NCBI RefSeq assembly: GCF_013280595.1
Contig: NZ_JAAATY010000029.1
Span: 61,624 to 125,623 of the forward strand
DNA length: 64,000 nucleotides
Origin: Kibdelosporangium persicum
Lineage (GTDB): Bacteria; Actinomycetota; Actinomycetes; Mycobacteriales; Pseudonocardiaceae
Reading direction: 5' to 3'
Part shown: piece after piece, positions 35,994 to 44,054 of the stretch
How positions within the stretch are numbered: the first letter of the stretch is position 1
Layout: each line of letters starts with the position of its first letter
Program-made: the position numbers and the translations under genes
Notes under the pieces: model-generated
Database searches by the model: none
Seen by the model: only the letters and a program-made list of their open reading frames with translations
Told to the model about the DNA's origin: nothing

Positions 35994-36685
35994 CGACTCC
36001 TTCGGGGATCGCGTTCTACTACGGCGACGGGAAGTTGCCCGCCCTGGCGCGCCACTCGGCAGTGGCGCTCCAGGGCGGCTTCTACAGCCCGTCGGAACTG
36101 TCGTGGCTCGCGGATCAGGGCGTACGCACCTTGTGCTACCTGTCGTTGACCGAGGATGTCGGCCCACCGGCGCCGTGGCAGCGCGACAGGCGCTGCCCGG
36201 ACTGGGGTGGCGCGTACGTGCACGTGGGCTCGCCGGACTGGCAGGCCCACGTGCTCTCGCAGGCGGCCGCGGGGCTGGAGCGCGGATTCGCCGGGCTGTT
36301 CCTGGACACGTTGAACATCGAGTTCACGTACCCGGAAGACCTGCCGCACCTGTGGCAACTGATCCGCTCGCTGCGCGAGGCCAGCGGCTCGGCCTACATC
36401 CTGGCCAACCGCGGTTTCGGGCTGCTCCCCCAGCTCGGTTCGGTCGTCGACGGCGTGCTGTTCGAGTCGTTCTCGGCCCGGTGGGTCGCCGACGGCTACG
36501 GCCGCTGGCCGCAGGCGACCTTGGACGTGCACGCCGAGTACGCCCTGAAACTGGCCGAACTGGATGTCGAGCGTTACGCGCTGGACTACGCCGACACGCC
36601 GGAACTCGAGGAGTTCGCCGTGGCACGCGCGGCGGAATACGGCATGCCGTGTTTTGTCAGCGACAAGGCGCTCAGCCGGATCTGA
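35990..36685 (+). CDS. GH114/GH166-like barrel protein, cytoplasmic
   Basis: 231-aa protein with no signal peptide. LCYLSLTEDVGPP and GFAGLFLDTLNIEF match the acid and Asp strands of GH114-like barrels, and YALDYADTPELEEFAVARAAEYG forms the C-terminal half. It is a second, shorter relative of the lipoprotein hydrolase in the same operon; lacking export it may act on cytoplasmic or membrane-linked intermediates. GTG start overlaps the epimerase stop. Last gene of the cluster. Confidence 0.75.
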   Translation: MTTPSGIAFYYGDGKLPALARHSAVALQGGFYSPSELSWLADQGVRTLCYLSLTEDVGPPAPWQRDRRCPDWGGAYVHVGSPDWQAHVLSQAAAGLERGFAGLFLDTLNIEFTYPEDLPHLWQLIRSLREASGSAYILANRGFGLLPQLGSVVDGVLFESFSARWVADGYGRWPQATLDVHAEYALKLAELDVERYALDYADTPELEEFAVARAAEYGMPCFVSDKALSRI

Positions 36686-36858
36686 CGGGCCTACCGCCGC
36701 CCGCCTGGTTACTTCACCGGTCGGCAGTCAGCACGCAAGCGTGCGATGACCTGGGCGTTCGGTCCTCGTGGCAGCTTCCTGCATCCTCGCCGGGCGGACG
36801 CCGGTCGCTGGCATGCTGGTGACAGGATCATCGTGGTCGACGAGGGATTCGAGGAACC

Positions 36859-37536
36859 ATGACTGCCTCACGATTACCTGTCCGCGCCCGTGTGCTGGCG
36901 GTCGACCTGAGCCGGTTTCCGAAGGTGTGGCCGGCTTACCGCCGCGGCCTGCACGAGGTGTACGCCGAGATCGGTGCGGGCGACCTGGCCATCGGTCCCG
37001 AGCTGCCCGTCGGCGTCACCAAGGTCGTCGTCGCGTTCCCGCCGAATCCCCCTTCCCTGCCGGACACCTTGTCACCGCTGGGAAACACGAGAACGCCGGA
37101 GAACACATCCCGGCGACAAATCCCGTCACTGGGGGAACCCCTGTTTTCCAGTGAAGCACAGGGGTCCGACAGTTTCGGCGACGTCGTCGGCGGCGTTCTG
37201 CTGCGGGACCGGACCGAGATCGGCCGGTACACCGGGCTCACGCAGGTCGCGGACGCCATCGCGGAACGTGCGCCGCAAGGCGTGAACGAGATCGGCGGCT
37301 GCTGGATCCACCCTGCCTGGCGGGGCGCCAGGCTGGGCACGACGCTTGTCCGGGAAGCGGTCCGGGCCTCGGCCGGTGACGTGCGGTGGACTGTCGCGTT
37401 GGCCAACCAGTTCAGTGTGGGGATCAGCGCGTATGCGGGATTCGTGCCCGATCCGCGGTTCCGCGATCTTCCGTTCCCCGACAACCGGTTCCGCAGCACT
37501 TTGTGCTGGTTCGATCACCGCGGTGCGGCGTCATGA
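36859..37536 (+). CDS. GNAT-like acetyltransferase
   Basis: 225-aa protein. The C-terminal part has the GNAT fold: INEIGGCWIHPAWRGARLGTTLVREAV contains the acetyl-CoA-binding RGxRLG loop. Between the first strands (VTKVVVAF) and the rest (FGDVVGGVLL) lies a Pro/Ser/Thr-rich stretch of about 45 residues that does not look like the fold and carries an inverted repeat in the DNA (37137-37165). Its stop overlaps the next gene's ATG, so it is likely a partner of the Rv1355c-like protein. Substrate unknown. Confidence 0.75.
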   Translation: MTASRLPVRARVLAVDLSRFPKVWPAYRRGLHEVYAEIGAGDLAIGPELPVGVTKVVVAFPPNPPSLPDTLSPLGNTRTPENTSRRQIPSLGEPLFSSEAQGSDSFGDVVGGVLLRDRTEIGRYTGLTQVADAIAERAPQGVNEIGGCWIHPAWRGARLGTTLVREAVRASAGDVRWTVALANQFSVGISAYAGFVPDPRFRDLPFPDNRFRSTLCWFDHRGAAS

Positions 37537-39716
37537 GCGCGTGGCGGCCCGAGATCTTCGATCCCGCTGACGCCGAAGACCGTCGGCGGCTTGGCGAACT
37601 GAGGTCGTCCGGGCGTGTCTGGGAGACGAGCGACACCCTGCGGGCGCAGTTGCGGGACCTGGCGAAGTCCCGCTGTCCCGGCGGAAACGGCGACGTGGAC
37701 GCGATTCTGGCCGGGGTGCCGTTGGCCGAGTACGGCCGGTGGGTCCACTACCCGTGGTCCGGGCGGCTTGTCCGGTTGTTGCCGCCCGGCCCGTTCCGTG
37801 AACTGCGCCTGGACCGCAACCGGCCCAAGGTCTCGCACGCCGAGATGGCCCGGCTGGCCGGGTTCACCGTGGGGATCGCGGGACTTTCGGTGGGCAACGC
37901 CGTCGCGCTCACCCTCGCGCTCGAAGGCGCGGCCGGGCATCTGCGGCTCGCGGACTTCGACACCCTCGAACTGTCCAACATGAACCGGATCCGGGCGGGC
38001 GTGCACGACATCGGTCAGGCCAAGACCGTGCTCGCGGCACGGCAGATCGCCGAGTTCGACCCGTATCTCGGGATCTCGGTGCTGGACGGGATCGGTCCGG
38101 AGAACGTGGACGAGTTCCTGCTCGGCGGGCCGGAGCTGGGGCCGCCGCTGGACGCGGTCATCGACGAGTGCGACTCGCTGAACGTGAAGTTCCTGCTGCG
38201 CCACCGGGCACGGGCGCATCGACGGCCCGTGCTGATGGAGACCAGCGACCGCGGAATGCTCGACGTCGAACGGTTCGACCTCGAGCCGGACCGGCCGCTC
38301 TTCCACGGCATGACCGGTGACACGGCCGACGTCGGCGACGGCGGGTTCGGCGTCGGTGACGACGCGGCCAAGGCGCGCAAGGCGGCGATCGCCCTGCGCC
38401 TGCTCGACGAGGCGATGATCTCCACGAACCTGGCGGCGTCCTTCGTGGAGATGGGCTCGACGATCTCCAGCTGGCCGCAGCTGGCCAGTGACGTGGTCCT
38501 GGGCGGCGCGAGCATGACCGCGGCTGTCCGCGCCCTCGCGCTCGGCGCGCCGATGCCGTCCGGGCGCCGTTACCTCGACCTTGAGACCAAGGTGCGCGAA
38601 GTCCGTCCCGCCTCCCCCGTGCAGGGCTCCGCCCGGCCCGCGCGACGTCCGTTGCCCGGACAGGCCACCGCTTCGCCGACGCCGGTCCCGGAACTGGCGC
38701 GATACCTGGTGGAGCACGCGGTTCTGGCGCCGTCGGGCGGAAACGCCCAGCCGTGGCACTTCTATTGGGACGATGACCGTCTGTGGGTGGCTCCCGACCG
38801 CGTGCGCGGCCAGAACGCCATGGATCCCGACGGCCGTGCGGTGAATCTGGCGTTGGGCGCGGCCGTGGAGAACATCGTCATCGCGGCCGCCGCCCGTGGC
38901 CTGACCGCTGTTGTGGAACCGTTTCCGTATCCGGATGTCGCCGCGGTGATCACGACCGAGCCCGGCGCCACACCTTCGGACGAGGCGATGGCGGCTCTGC
39001 TTCGCCGCCGCACCCACCGCACCCCGGGAACGCGATCTTCGCTGACCCTCGAGGAGATCTCGGAGCTGACCGCTGCCGCTTCCGGGGCGCGGCTGGATCT
39101 CTGCCTTCGTCCTGACGAGCTCGCCGGGATCGTCGGCGCCTGCGACCGGATCAGGTTCCTCAATCCCGATCTGCACCGGGAACTGGTGGGCGAACTGCGA
39201 TTCACCCCGGCCGCCGACGGCATCACCCTGGACACACTGGCGCTGCCACCGGGTTTCGCGGAGGCCATCCGCCTGATCGCCCGGCCGGACGTCGCCGCCC
39301 GGCTCCGGCACCTCGGCGGCGGCGCACGCCTGGAGGAAGGCGCCCGGGACGCGATCGCCGGTGCGTCAGCGATGGGTCTGCTGTCAGTACGCTCGGACAG
39401 TCCGGCGGACTGGCTCGCGGGCGGACGCGCGATGCAACGGATTTGGCTGCGGGCCGAGCAGTCAGGCCTCGGGCTGCACCCGATGACGACCGCGATCTAC
39501 ATGTTCGGCATGCTCGACGGCCCAGCAGCGGAGATCTTCACCGCCACGGAGTCCGCCGAACTGCACGAGCTGCGTGCCCGCTTCCACGAAGTGATGCCGA
39601 AGCCGGACGGTCCGATGGCACTGCTGTTCCGTCTCGCCCGGATCACCACACCGGCCGCGCCGTCTTCCCGTGTGCCGACGGATTCCGTGCTCACGGCAGG
39701 CCGTCCACCGTTCTGA
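37533..39716 (+). CDS. Rv1355c-like ThiF/MoeB E1-nitroreductase fusion
   Basis: 727-aa cytoplasmic protein. Residues about 95-340 form an E1-like adenylating domain (TVGIAGLSVGNAVALTLALEGAAGHLRLADFDTLELSN; acidic loop DECDSLNVK). Residues about 390-700 form a nitroreductase-like FMN domain (VEHAVLAPSGGNAQPWHF). The same two-domain order is known in Mycobacterium Rv1355c (MoeY). Whether it acts in cofactor synthesis is unproven. ATG at 37533 overlaps the GNAT stop. The E1 domain lacks obvious zinc CxxC pairs. Confidence 0.85.
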   Translation: MSAWRPEIFDPADAEDRRRLGELRSSGRVWETSDTLRAQLRDLAKSRCPGGNGDVDAILAGVPLAEYGRWVHYPWSGRLVRLLPPGPFRELRLDRNRPKVSHAEMARLAGFTVGIAGLSVGNAVALTLALEGAAGHLRLADFDTLELSNMNRIRAGVHDIGQAKTVLAARQIAEFDPYLGISVLDGIGPENVDEFLLGGPELGPPLDAVIDECDSLNVKFLLRHRARAHRRPVLMETSDRGMLDVERFDLEPDRPLFHGMTGDTADVGDGGFGVGDDAAKARKAAIALRLLDEAMISTNLAASFVEMGSTISSWPQLASDVVLGGASMTAAVRALALGAPMPSGRRYLDLETKVREVRPASPVQGSARPARRPLPGQATASPTPVPELARYLVEHAVLAPSGGNAQPWHFYWDDDRLWVAPDRVRGQNAMDPDGRAVNLALGAAVENIVIAAAARGLTAVVEPFPYPDVAAVITTEPGATPSDEAMAALLRRRTHRTPGTRSSLTLEEISELTAAASGARLDLCLRPDELAGIVGACDRIRFLNPDLHRELVGELRFTPAADGITLDTLALPPGFAEAIRLIARPDVAARLRHLGGGARLEEGARDAIAGASAMGLLSVRSDSPADWLAGGRAMQRIWLRAEQSGLGLHPMTTAIYMFGMLDGPAAEIFTATESAELHELRARFHEVMPKPDGPMALLFRLARITTPAAPSSRVPTDSVLTAGRPPF

Positions 39717-39795
39717 GAAGCCCGGCGTGCCAGCACAGAGAGGGAGCGGCCGGTACCATCACCGATGGATGTCAGCGCTTACCGGGGAGGTGCGC

Positions 39796-40569
39796 ATGGC
39801 AGCGAACAACATCGACGAAGTCGTCGACGGTCTGGCCGGGATCGTCCGGGATTCCGTCCGGGACGCCGATCGGGCCGGGTACTTCGCCGCGCTCTACCGG
39901 CAGGTGACGGTCGAGGTCCGCCGGGGAATCCACACCGGACTGTTCGACGACGGGCCGCGGATGGACCGGTTCGACACGCTGTTCGGCAACCGGTACTTCG
40001 ACGCCTACGACGCCTGGCGGCGCGACCGAACTGGACCAAGGTGCTGGCGGGAGGCGTTCGGGCTGCTCCACGACCCGGACACGATCATCGTCCAGCACCT
40101 GATGCTCGGCGTGAACGCGCACATCAACCTCGACCTGGCGATCTCTGCCGCGGACACGTCACCCGGCGAAGCCATTCACGCGCTGAAGCGGGATTTCCTG
40201 CTGATCAACGACATCCTGGCGCGGGCGGTGCTGGCGGTGCAGGGCGCGGTGGGCAGCGTGTCGCCGTACCTGTGGCTGCTGGACAAGTTCGGCGGCCGCA
40301 CGGACGAGCAGATCCTCGACTTCAGCATCCGCCGATCCCGGCAGGAGGCGTGGGACAACGCCCTGCTCCTCGCTGGTCAGAGCGGCGCGCGACGCGAACG
40401 CACCATCGACCTGCTCGACGCCCGGGCCGCCCTGCTCGCCCGGTTGATCGCGCGTCCCGGCGGGCTCGTCCGCCCGGCCATCCAGCTGATCCAGAGCACC
40501 GAGAACAAGGACGTGAGCACCGTCATCGAGCACCTGGACCGGGCACTGGACGGGCCACCATCACCATGA
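39796..40569 (+). CDS. DUF5995 family protein
   Basis: 257-aa all-alpha soluble protein. IIVQHLMLGVNAHINLDLAISAA and LKRDFLLINDILARAV are typical of DUF5995. The HxNxD-like cluster might bind a metal, but function is unknown. The ATG at 39796 follows GGGGAGG by five bases. The stop codon lies inside a bidirectional hairpin shared with the convergent carboxypeptidase gene. Confidence 0.82.
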   Translation: MAANNIDEVVDGLAGIVRDSVRDADRAGYFAALYRQVTVEVRRGIHTGLFDDGPRMDRFDTLFGNRYFDAYDAWRRDRTGPRCWREAFGLLHDPDTIIVQHLMLGVNAHINLDLAISAADTSPGEAIHALKRDFLLINDILARAVLAVQGAVGSVSPYLWLLDKFGGRTDEQILDFSIRRSRQEAWDNALLLAGQSGARRERTIDLLDARAALLARLIARPGGLVRPAIQLIQSTENKDVSTVIEHLDRALDGPPSP

Positions 40570-40577
40570 TGGCCCGT
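40550..40577. terminator. Bidirectional hairpin between DUF5995 and M14 genes
   Basis: ACGGGCCA-c-CAT / ATG-a-TGGCCCGT with a four-base loop, spanning the DUF5995 stop and lying 20 bases past the stop of the minus-strand carboxypeptidase. It can serve both convergent genes. Confidence 0.5.
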
Positions 40578-40596
40578 CGATCAGTGCACTACGGTG

Positions 40597-41883
40597 TCAG
40601 TACGCCACGATCCGCGCATCGGCGGCGGCGTCATCGGCGCCCGGCGTGCCGATGTTCGGGCCACGCGGCGGGATACGGTCGTAGTCGGCCGGGTTGAGCC
40701 GGTGGACCTGGCCGCTCGCGATCGCTGACAGCATCCCGTCAAGTCCGATGTAGACACCCTGGGTGAGGACCGCGCGGTACTTCTGGCCCAGGGTCTGCGT
40801 CTGACCGCGCACCTCGAACAGCACGGCGCCGCTGCCGTTGAGGGCGAACGATCCGAGCCCGGTGCCCGGCAGGTTGATGTCCTGCGGGTACAGCGTGATG
40901 TTGCCGAACACCGGCCGGTTGTTCGCCGCTGCCTGCAGCGCCGTGTTGACCGCGACGTTGAGGCGCTTGGAGTAGTCGAGGTCGTAGTCCTTGGCGTACT
41001 TCTCGTAGCCCGGTGTGGTGGCCGGGTTGTCGACGAACTTGCCGGAGATCGACATCGTCACGAACTCGTCCGGGTCGTCCGGCATCACGTAGCAGGCGCC
41101 CTGGTGGTGCAGGTCGACGTACGTGTCCACCTTGCCGAACTCCGCCTTGAGGCCGCGGTAGACGTCGCGCACGATCCGCGACTCCGGCGTGATGTACCAG
41201 CCGGTCTGCGCGGACGAGCCGGGGAAGTCCTGCGGCCGGGGCAGGTAGTTCAGGTCGGGGTGGTAGTCCCGGTTGACGTCGAACCCGGGCCGGGTGGCGT
41301 AGTCGTCGCCCTGCTGCGGGCGGGTGTAGTAGTTCCACGCGGGCTGGCTCGTGCTCAGCTGCGGGAACTGGGCGACGACCTCCTGCCAGGTCATGTCGTT
41401 GCCGCGGCGGTCCAGTTCGGCGCCGTCCGGGTTCATCTTCGGGATGGCCACGATGGTCAGCTCGCTGCGCCACCGTTTCGCCTTGGCCGAGTCGCTGGTG
41501 CCCACCCAGTCCAGCAACTGGAGGATGGCGTCGGTACCGGTCTTCTCGTTGCCGTGGATCTCGCTGGTGATCAGCACCGCCTTGCGGCCGGTGCCGACCC
41601 GTGCCGACCACACCTCCCGGCCGCGGTTGCTGCGGCCGATCTGCTCCACGTCGACCTTGCCCGCGCTGACCCGTTCGATCCGGGCGAGTTCCACGCCGAG
41701 CTCGCGGTGGTCGGTGAACTGGTTGATGGGAAGTTCCCGCGGCGTCTCGCTGCACTGCTTGGCCGCCGTCACGGACACGCCGTCGTCGGGCGCGGCGGCC
41801 GTGGCGGGGGTCGCGGTGAAGATCAGCGCGGCCGAACTGAGCCCGGCCAGACCAGTCAGGAAGGGACGTTGGGATAACCGCAC
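40597..41883 (-). CDS. Secreted M14 zinc carboxypeptidase
   Basis: 428-aa precursor with a Sec signal peptide (1-31, ATPATAAA). The zinc ligands H110 and E113 are in EIHGNEKTG, the third His in VDLHHQG, and the catalytic Glu in VLFEVRGQ. It is of the M14 metallopeptidase type that releases C-terminal residues or cuts cell-wall peptides extracellularly. The GTG at 41883 is chosen from the signal peptide and GGAGGAG upstream; the frame stays open much further. Monocistronic. Confidence 0.9.
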   Translation of the reverse strand: MRLSQRPFLTGLAGLSSAALIFTATPATAAAPDDGVSVTAAKQCSETPRELPINQFTDHRELGVELARIERVSAGKVDVEQIGRSNRGREVWSARVGTGRKAVLITSEIHGNEKTGTDAILQLLDWVGTSDSAKAKRWRSELTIVAIPKMNPDGAELDRRGNDMTWQEVVAQFPQLSTSQPAWNYYTRPQQGDDYATRPGFDVNRDYHPDLNYLPRPQDFPGSSAQTGWYITPESRIVRDVYRGLKAEFGKVDTYVDLHHQGACYVMPDDPDEFVTMSISGKFVDNPATTPGYEKYAKDYDLDYSKRLNVAVNTALQAAANNRPVFGNITLYPQDINLPGTGLGSFALNGSGAVLFEVRGQTQTLGQKYRAVLTQGVYIGLDGMLSAIASGQVHRLNPADYDRIPPRGPNIGTPGADDAAADARIVAY

Positions 41884-41984
41884 GAGCAGCTCTCCTCCGG
41901 ACGCAGGGAGCGCGCCCACGCTTGTGACGTGAGCGCACGCGAGGACGTCCCGATGGTAGTTAGTTAGAGCAACGAAAGGAATGG

Positions 41985-42992
41985 TCAACCGAGCCGGACT
42001 TGGCCGTCGAACGTCTTCCCTGGATACCACGGCATGGACTGCAGGCCGGCGAACCCGTCGATCGTCTCCATGTGGCGGACCATCTGACGGCACTGGCCGC
42101 GATCAGGCAGCGGCCCGGTGAGCGCCCCGAGGTTGTCCCGCTGGTGCCGGGGATTCGTGGTGGCGGGCAGCACGACGGTCACGGCCGGGTGCGCGAGCAC
42201 GTACTTCAGGAAGAACTGCGCCCATGTCCGTGCCCCGATCTCGTCGGCGATCCGGGGCAGCGGGCGATCGCCGACCAGCGCGTGCAGGCGGGCCTTCTCC
42301 AGCGGCATGTTGACCATGACCGCGGTGCCGTGGTCCGCCGCGAGGTCGAGCAGCCCGCGCTCGGCCACCCGCATCTGGATCGAGTAGTGGATCTGGACGA
42401 AGTCCAGATCCCCGGTGCGGATCCAGTGCTCGATGATCGGGTAGTACATCGGGTCGTGGTGGGTGATCCCGAGCATCCGGATCTTTCCCTCGGCCTTCCA
42501 CCGGCGCAGGATCGGCATGTTCATTTCCGGTGCCACCACGCTGTGCACCTGCACCACGTCGAGCTGGTCACGGCCCAGCAGCGCCAGCGAGCGATCGCGC
42601 TGGGCGACGGCGTGGCTGTCGTCGTTGAGATACCGGCCGGTCGTCCAGAGCTTGTTCGTGACGAACATCCGCCGGTTGATGCCCAACGCCTTGCCGAACT
42701 CGCCGACATTGGCCTCGGACAAGCCGTACAACGGCGACGTGTCGACCACACGCCCGCCCCCGGCCCAGAACAGCCGCAGGACTTCACGCAGGTCGTCGCG
42801 GGGAATGTGCGGCCACCGGTCGAAAGTCATGAACGTGCCGAGACCGAGCGCGGGCACCCGTTCACCGGTACTGGGGATCTGACGTGTGATGATCTGCCCG
42901 GCCGATGCGGCGCCGGGCGCGGCGGCCACGGCACCGGCGGCCATGCCTCCGGCGGCCAGGAGAACCGAGCGACGGGACGGGAAGGAAGTCAT
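41985..42992 (-). CDS. Tat-exported aldo/keto reductase
   Basis: 335-aa AKR-superfamily protein with a twin-arginine leader (SRRSVLLAAGGMAAGAVAAAPGAASA). The tetrad appears as D and Y in VVDTSPLYG, K in VTNKLW and H in VQVHSV. Export of an NADPH enzyme is unusual; periplasm-side AKRs with Tat leaders occur in actinobacteria. ATG at 42992 chosen for the leader length; 43031 adds 13 residues. It is divergent from the AraC gene, which may control it. Confidence 0.88.
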   Translation of the reverse strand: MTSFPSRRSVLLAAGGMAAGAVAAAPGAASAGQIITRQIPSTGERVPALGLGTFMTFDRWPHIPRDDLREVLRLFWAGGGRVVDTSPLYGLSEANVGEFGKALGINRRMFVTNKLWTTGRYLNDDSHAVAQRDRSLALLGRDQLDVVQVHSVVAPEMNMPILRRWKAEGKIRMLGITHHDPMYYPIIEHWIRTGDLDFVQIHYSIQMRVAERGLLDLAADHGTAVMVNMPLEKARLHALVGDRPLPRIADEIGARTWAQFFLKYVLAHPAVTVVLPATTNPRHQRDNLGALTGPLPDRGQCRQMVRHMETIDGFAGLQSMPWYPGKTFDGQVRLG

Positions 42993-43102
42993 GCCGAGAG
43001 CGTCCCGGCCGGGCGCCCGGCTGTCTTTCATTTCCCTGTCGGGTTTTCAGGAACGTGGCGATCGCACACCGTCCACACACGCGCCTCGGCATCGTCGGCC
43101 GC

Positions 43103-43942
43103 ATGGCACGTGATCCAGGCGGACGTTATCTGCAGCGCCGCGAGTACACCTGGCCGGGACTCGGGCTGGAACTGGCGAAGTGGCGCTCGGGCCCGCGAAC
43201 AGAGGGCCTGTGCTACGACGAAGACGACCACCTGCTGCTCGTCACGCTGGGCGGCAGGACCGAGCACACCGAGGCCCGCATCGAGGACGGTCAGCGGTAT
43301 GTGGGCGCGGACTTCCCCGGCGCCGTGTCGTTCATCCCGTCCCGTAGACGCCGAGAAGCCCGCCATGGCGCGGGTGAACTGGACTACGTGACGATCCGGT
43401 TGGCGGCACCGGAGAACGGCGTCGACTATGAGGGCTTCACCAACCGGCCTGACCCGTTGATCCGGCAGTTGGCCGTGGCACTGCGCGAAGAAGCCCGCGG
43501 CGGACTGACAGCCGGCCGGCTGTTCGTCGACGCGGTCGCGACCACGCTCGCCCTGCACCTGCTGCGGCGCTACTCCGACCGCGCGCCTGTGATCCCGTCG
43601 CGTCCGGCGGGACTCACCGGCACGCGGCTGCGCCAGGTTGTCGAGTACATCGCCGCCCACCTGGACGACGACCTGCGCCTGGACCGGCTCGCCGGACTGG
43701 CCGGCATGGACCGGTACCACTTCAGTCGCGCGTTCAAGCAGGCCACCGGGCTGCCACCGCATCGGTACGTGATCGAGCGCCGGGTCACGCGCGCCATGGA
43801 CCTGCTGACCGGATCGGACATGCTGATCGCCGACATCGCCCACCAGGTCGGCATGTCCAGCCAGAGCCACCTGACCACGGTGTTCCGCAAACACGTCGGC
43901 GACACACCGTACGCGTACCGCAAGGCCCACCGGCACCGGTGA
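43103..43942 (+). CDS. AraC-family transcriptional regulator
   Basis: 279-aa regulator. The N-terminal 150 residues form a cupin-like sensor of unknown ligand. Two helix-turn-helix units follow: LRLDRLAGLAGMDRYHFSRAFKQATG and MLIADIAHQVGMSSQSHLTTVFRKHVGDTPYAYRK. It is divergent from the Tat-exported reductase with a short intergenic region, suggesting it regulates that gene. No Shine-Dalgarno is visible, so it may be leaderless. Confidence 0.9.
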   Translation: MARDPGGRYLQRREYTWPGLGLELAKWRSGPRTEGLCYDEDDHLLLVTLGGRTEHTEARIEDGQRYVGADFPGAVSFIPSRRRREARHGAGELDYVTIRLAAPENGVDYEGFTNRPDPLIRQLAVALREEARGGLTAGRLFVDAVATTLALHLLRRYSDRAPVIPSRPAGLTGTRLRQVVEYIAAHLDDDLRLDRLAGLAGMDRYHFSRAFKQATGLPPHRYVIERRVTRAMDLLTGSDMLIADIAHQVGMSSQSHLTTVFRKHVGDTPYAYRKAHRHR

Positions 43943-44018
43943 AAAGACCCTCCACCAACCGGACGCACGAGGTCCGTGTCCCGGAGAAACCGTTGGGAAA
44001 TCACATGTTTTGACGCTC

Positions 44019-44048
44019 TTGCGAGAGTTGATCACTGCTCGCGATACT
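44019..44048 (+). promoter_or_regulatory. Sigma-70-like promoter of beta-helix gene
   Basis: TTGCGA (44019-44024), an 18-base spacer and GATACT (44043-44048). The predicted transcription start coincides with the ATG at 44055, so the message would be leaderless. This agrees with the lack of a Shine-Dalgarno sequence. Confidence 0.45.
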
Positions 44049-44054
44049 CTCGGC

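Noticed and set aside
37137..37165. Inverted repeat as a terminator inside the GNAT gene
   Set aside because: It lies in the middle of an intact reading frame, so it is reported only as a possible inserted element.
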